From contig JAPKZH010000297.1 in NCBI GenBank assembly GCA_026393905.1, positions 1 through 33,264 on the forward strand: a stretch of DNA of 33,264 nucleotides, given 5' to 3'. This DNA is from Candidatus Aminicenantota bacterium. GTDB taxonomy: Bacteria > Acidobacteriota > Aminicenantia > Aminicenantales > UBA4085. The position numbers and the translations under genes were made by a program. This document shows, in pieces, positions 32,278 to 33,264 of this stretch; position 1 is the stretch's first letter; each line of letters begins with the position of its first letter. Below the pieces are notes generated by a model that was given only the letters and a program-made list of their open reading frames with translations, searched no databases and was not told the origin of the DNA.

Positions 32278-33264
32278 TCAGCGGCCCTTCGGCTTTTTCT
32301 CCGCAGGCTTGGCACCGGGAGCCTGGGACGGGCCGGACTTGACCGGAACGCCGTTCCGCAGGGCCTCGGCTCCGCGAATAACCAGGATCTCGCCCGCCTT
32401 GAGCCCGGACAGGACTTCCGCTTGGCCGTCTGCAGTCCTCATGCCCAGTGTCAGGACGCGCTCCACGGCCGCGTCATTTTCAACAACGTAGGCGATAAAT
32501 CCCCGTTCGCTGGGGCGGATGGCGATCTGAGGGATCACCGGCGAGGACCGGGCTGTACTCACCGGAATCGTGATCTCGGCGAATGCTCCCGGCCGCAAGA
32601 CCGGGTCCCTTGAGTCTATGATTTCGGCCGTGATGGGGACCATCCGGGAGACTTCATCGGCGGCGTCGGCGACATGGACGATCTTCGAGCTGAACTCTCG
32701 CGCATCGTCGCGCATCTTGAAGTTGGCCGGCATACCCGGCCGGAGCTGACTGGCGTCGCGCTCGGGGACCCTGAAACGGAGAAGCAGAGGATCCCGGCGG
32801 ACAAGGGTGGCCATAACGGTTCCGACCTGGACATACTGGCCTGTCTGTACGGTCCGTGTTTGGAGGATCCCGGAAAAAGGAGCTCTGACATAGGCATCAT
32901 GAAGGTTGAGCTTAGCCTGATTGAGGGCGGCCAGGGTTAGGGCGACGTCCGACATCGCCAGCAGGACCTTGGTCCTCCAAGTCTCAAGCTCTTCGCCCGG
33001 GATCAGGCCCGGCGTCTGGTTGATGACCGTCTCCCGCCGCTTCAACCCGGCCTCGGCATCCGCCTTTGAGGCCAGGGCCTTTTCGTAGGACGCCTGGGCG
33101 GCTTCGACCGCCAGCCGGTAGCGCTCCGGCTCGATTTCGACGAGTACTTGATCGACGGCCACCGTGTTTCCTTCGGCAAAAAGGACCCGGTCGACGACCC
33201 CCGAGACACGGGCTGTGACTTGGACTTTCTCGAAGGCATCGATCGACCCGACGGCGTTGACCGT
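32278..33264 (-). CDS. RND efflux periplasmic adaptor, partial (N-terminus outside the window)
   Basis: 328 residues are visible. The ORF track starts at 33162, but the frame is open to the window edge, adding the upstream lipoyl segment AFEKVQVTARVSGVVDRVLF, so the real start lies outside. The matching second half-motif is VRAPFSGILQTRTVQTGQYV; the helical hairpin between them has coiled-coil character. The beta-barrel and membrane-proximal domains follow (LRPGAFAEITIPV, PQIAIRPSERGFIAYVV). The C-terminus is a Pro/Lys-rich tail. It is the MexA/AcrA-type partner of the downstream HAE1 pump. No outer-membrane channel gene for this system is in view. Confidence 0.92.
   Translation of the reverse strand, partial: TVNAVGSIDAFEKVQVTARVSGVVDRVLFAEGNTVAVDQVLVEIEPERYRLAVEAAQASYEKALASKADAEAGLKRRETVINQTPGLIPGEELETWRTKVLLAMSDVALTLAALNQAKLNLHDAYVRAPFSGILQTRTVQTGQYVQVGTVMATLVRRDPLLLRFRVPERDASQLRPGMPANFKMRDDAREFSSKIVHVADAADEVSRMVPITAEIIDSRDPVLRPGAFAEITIPVSTARSSPVIPQIAIRPSERGFIAYVVENDAAVERVLTLGMRTADGQAEVLSGLKAGEILVIRGAEALRNGVPVKSGPSQAPGAKPAEKKPKGR

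Noticed and set aside
1-33264. CRISPR arrays, tRNA, rRNA, tmRNA, RNase P RNA, prophage or toxin-antitoxin genes
   Set aside because: I looked for regularly spaced repeats, T-arm-like GGTTCRA contexts and known RNA motifs and found none; a covariance-model search would be the decisive test.

Overview
The window looks like a chromosomal segment from a diderm (LPS-type) bacterium. It carries a complete set of CMP-Kdo genes, a long P1-domain YidC, SdhA/SdhC and two RND efflux systems. Gene content and style (CarD, a polyQ-extended Hfq, parAB joined to mnmEG and Kdo genes) would fit an Acidobacteriota/Aminicenantes-like lineage, but that placement is an inference; no rRNA or tRNA gene is present to settle it.

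Layout. (1) 1-818, minus: start of sdhA (cut by the window edge) behind sdhC, with its own sigma70-type promoter. (2) 951-13281, minus: twelve tightly packed or overlapping genes in the order mnmE, mnmG, parA, parB, bactofilin, kdsB, pyrG, kdsA, kdsD, kdsC, phosphomannomutase, manC. A perfect parS site lies where the mnmG and parA reading frames overlap. (3) 13282-14076: a gene-free stretch holding two tandem GC-rich palindromes, a ~300-bp fold-back element with perfect 25-bp terminal inverted repeats, and a cluster of hairpins. (4) 14077-17089, minus: the classical origin-proximal cluster rpmH-rnpA-yidD-yidC-jag; rpmH is missing from the ORF track. (5) 17090-17830: divergent intergenic region with the rpmH promoter, a second inverted copy of the fold-back element, two large stem-loops, a ~87% A+T stretch and a textbook sigma54 promoter. 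Transcription diverges here, so this is the best replication-origin candidate, although dnaA is not adjacent. (6) 17831-20956, plus: an exported hypothetical protein and a Fis-type HTH protein under the sigma54 promoter, then carD, a CNNM/CBS transporter and smpB. (7) 20936-23105, minus: hfq-pdxA and an SGNH hydrolase. (8) 23185-28991, plus: a heavy-metal RND efflux operon led by a small His/Cys-rich protein. (9) 29149-33264, minus: an HAE1-type RND pump with its adaptor, cut by the window edge.

How the genes work together. The long minus-strand operon joins chromosome segregation (ParA, ParB, parS), a cytoskeletal bactofilin, CTP synthesis (PyrG) and CTP-using steps (KdsB; ParB is a CTP-binding clamp in characterised species) with Kdo and mannose-sugar supply. 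The rpmH-jag cluster provides ribosome, RNase P and membrane-insertion functions. The right half is dominated by envelope export of metals and drugs.

Most noteworthy: the inverted fold-back pair bracketing the rpmH-jag cluster; the dual-frame parS with no rsmG between mnmG and parA; the sigma54-driven exported-protein/Fis-HTH pair; two promoters whose -10 elements sit almost on the start codon (carD and the SGNH hydrolase), implying leaderless mRNAs; KdsA apparently lacking its first barrel helix; and the polyQ Hfq.
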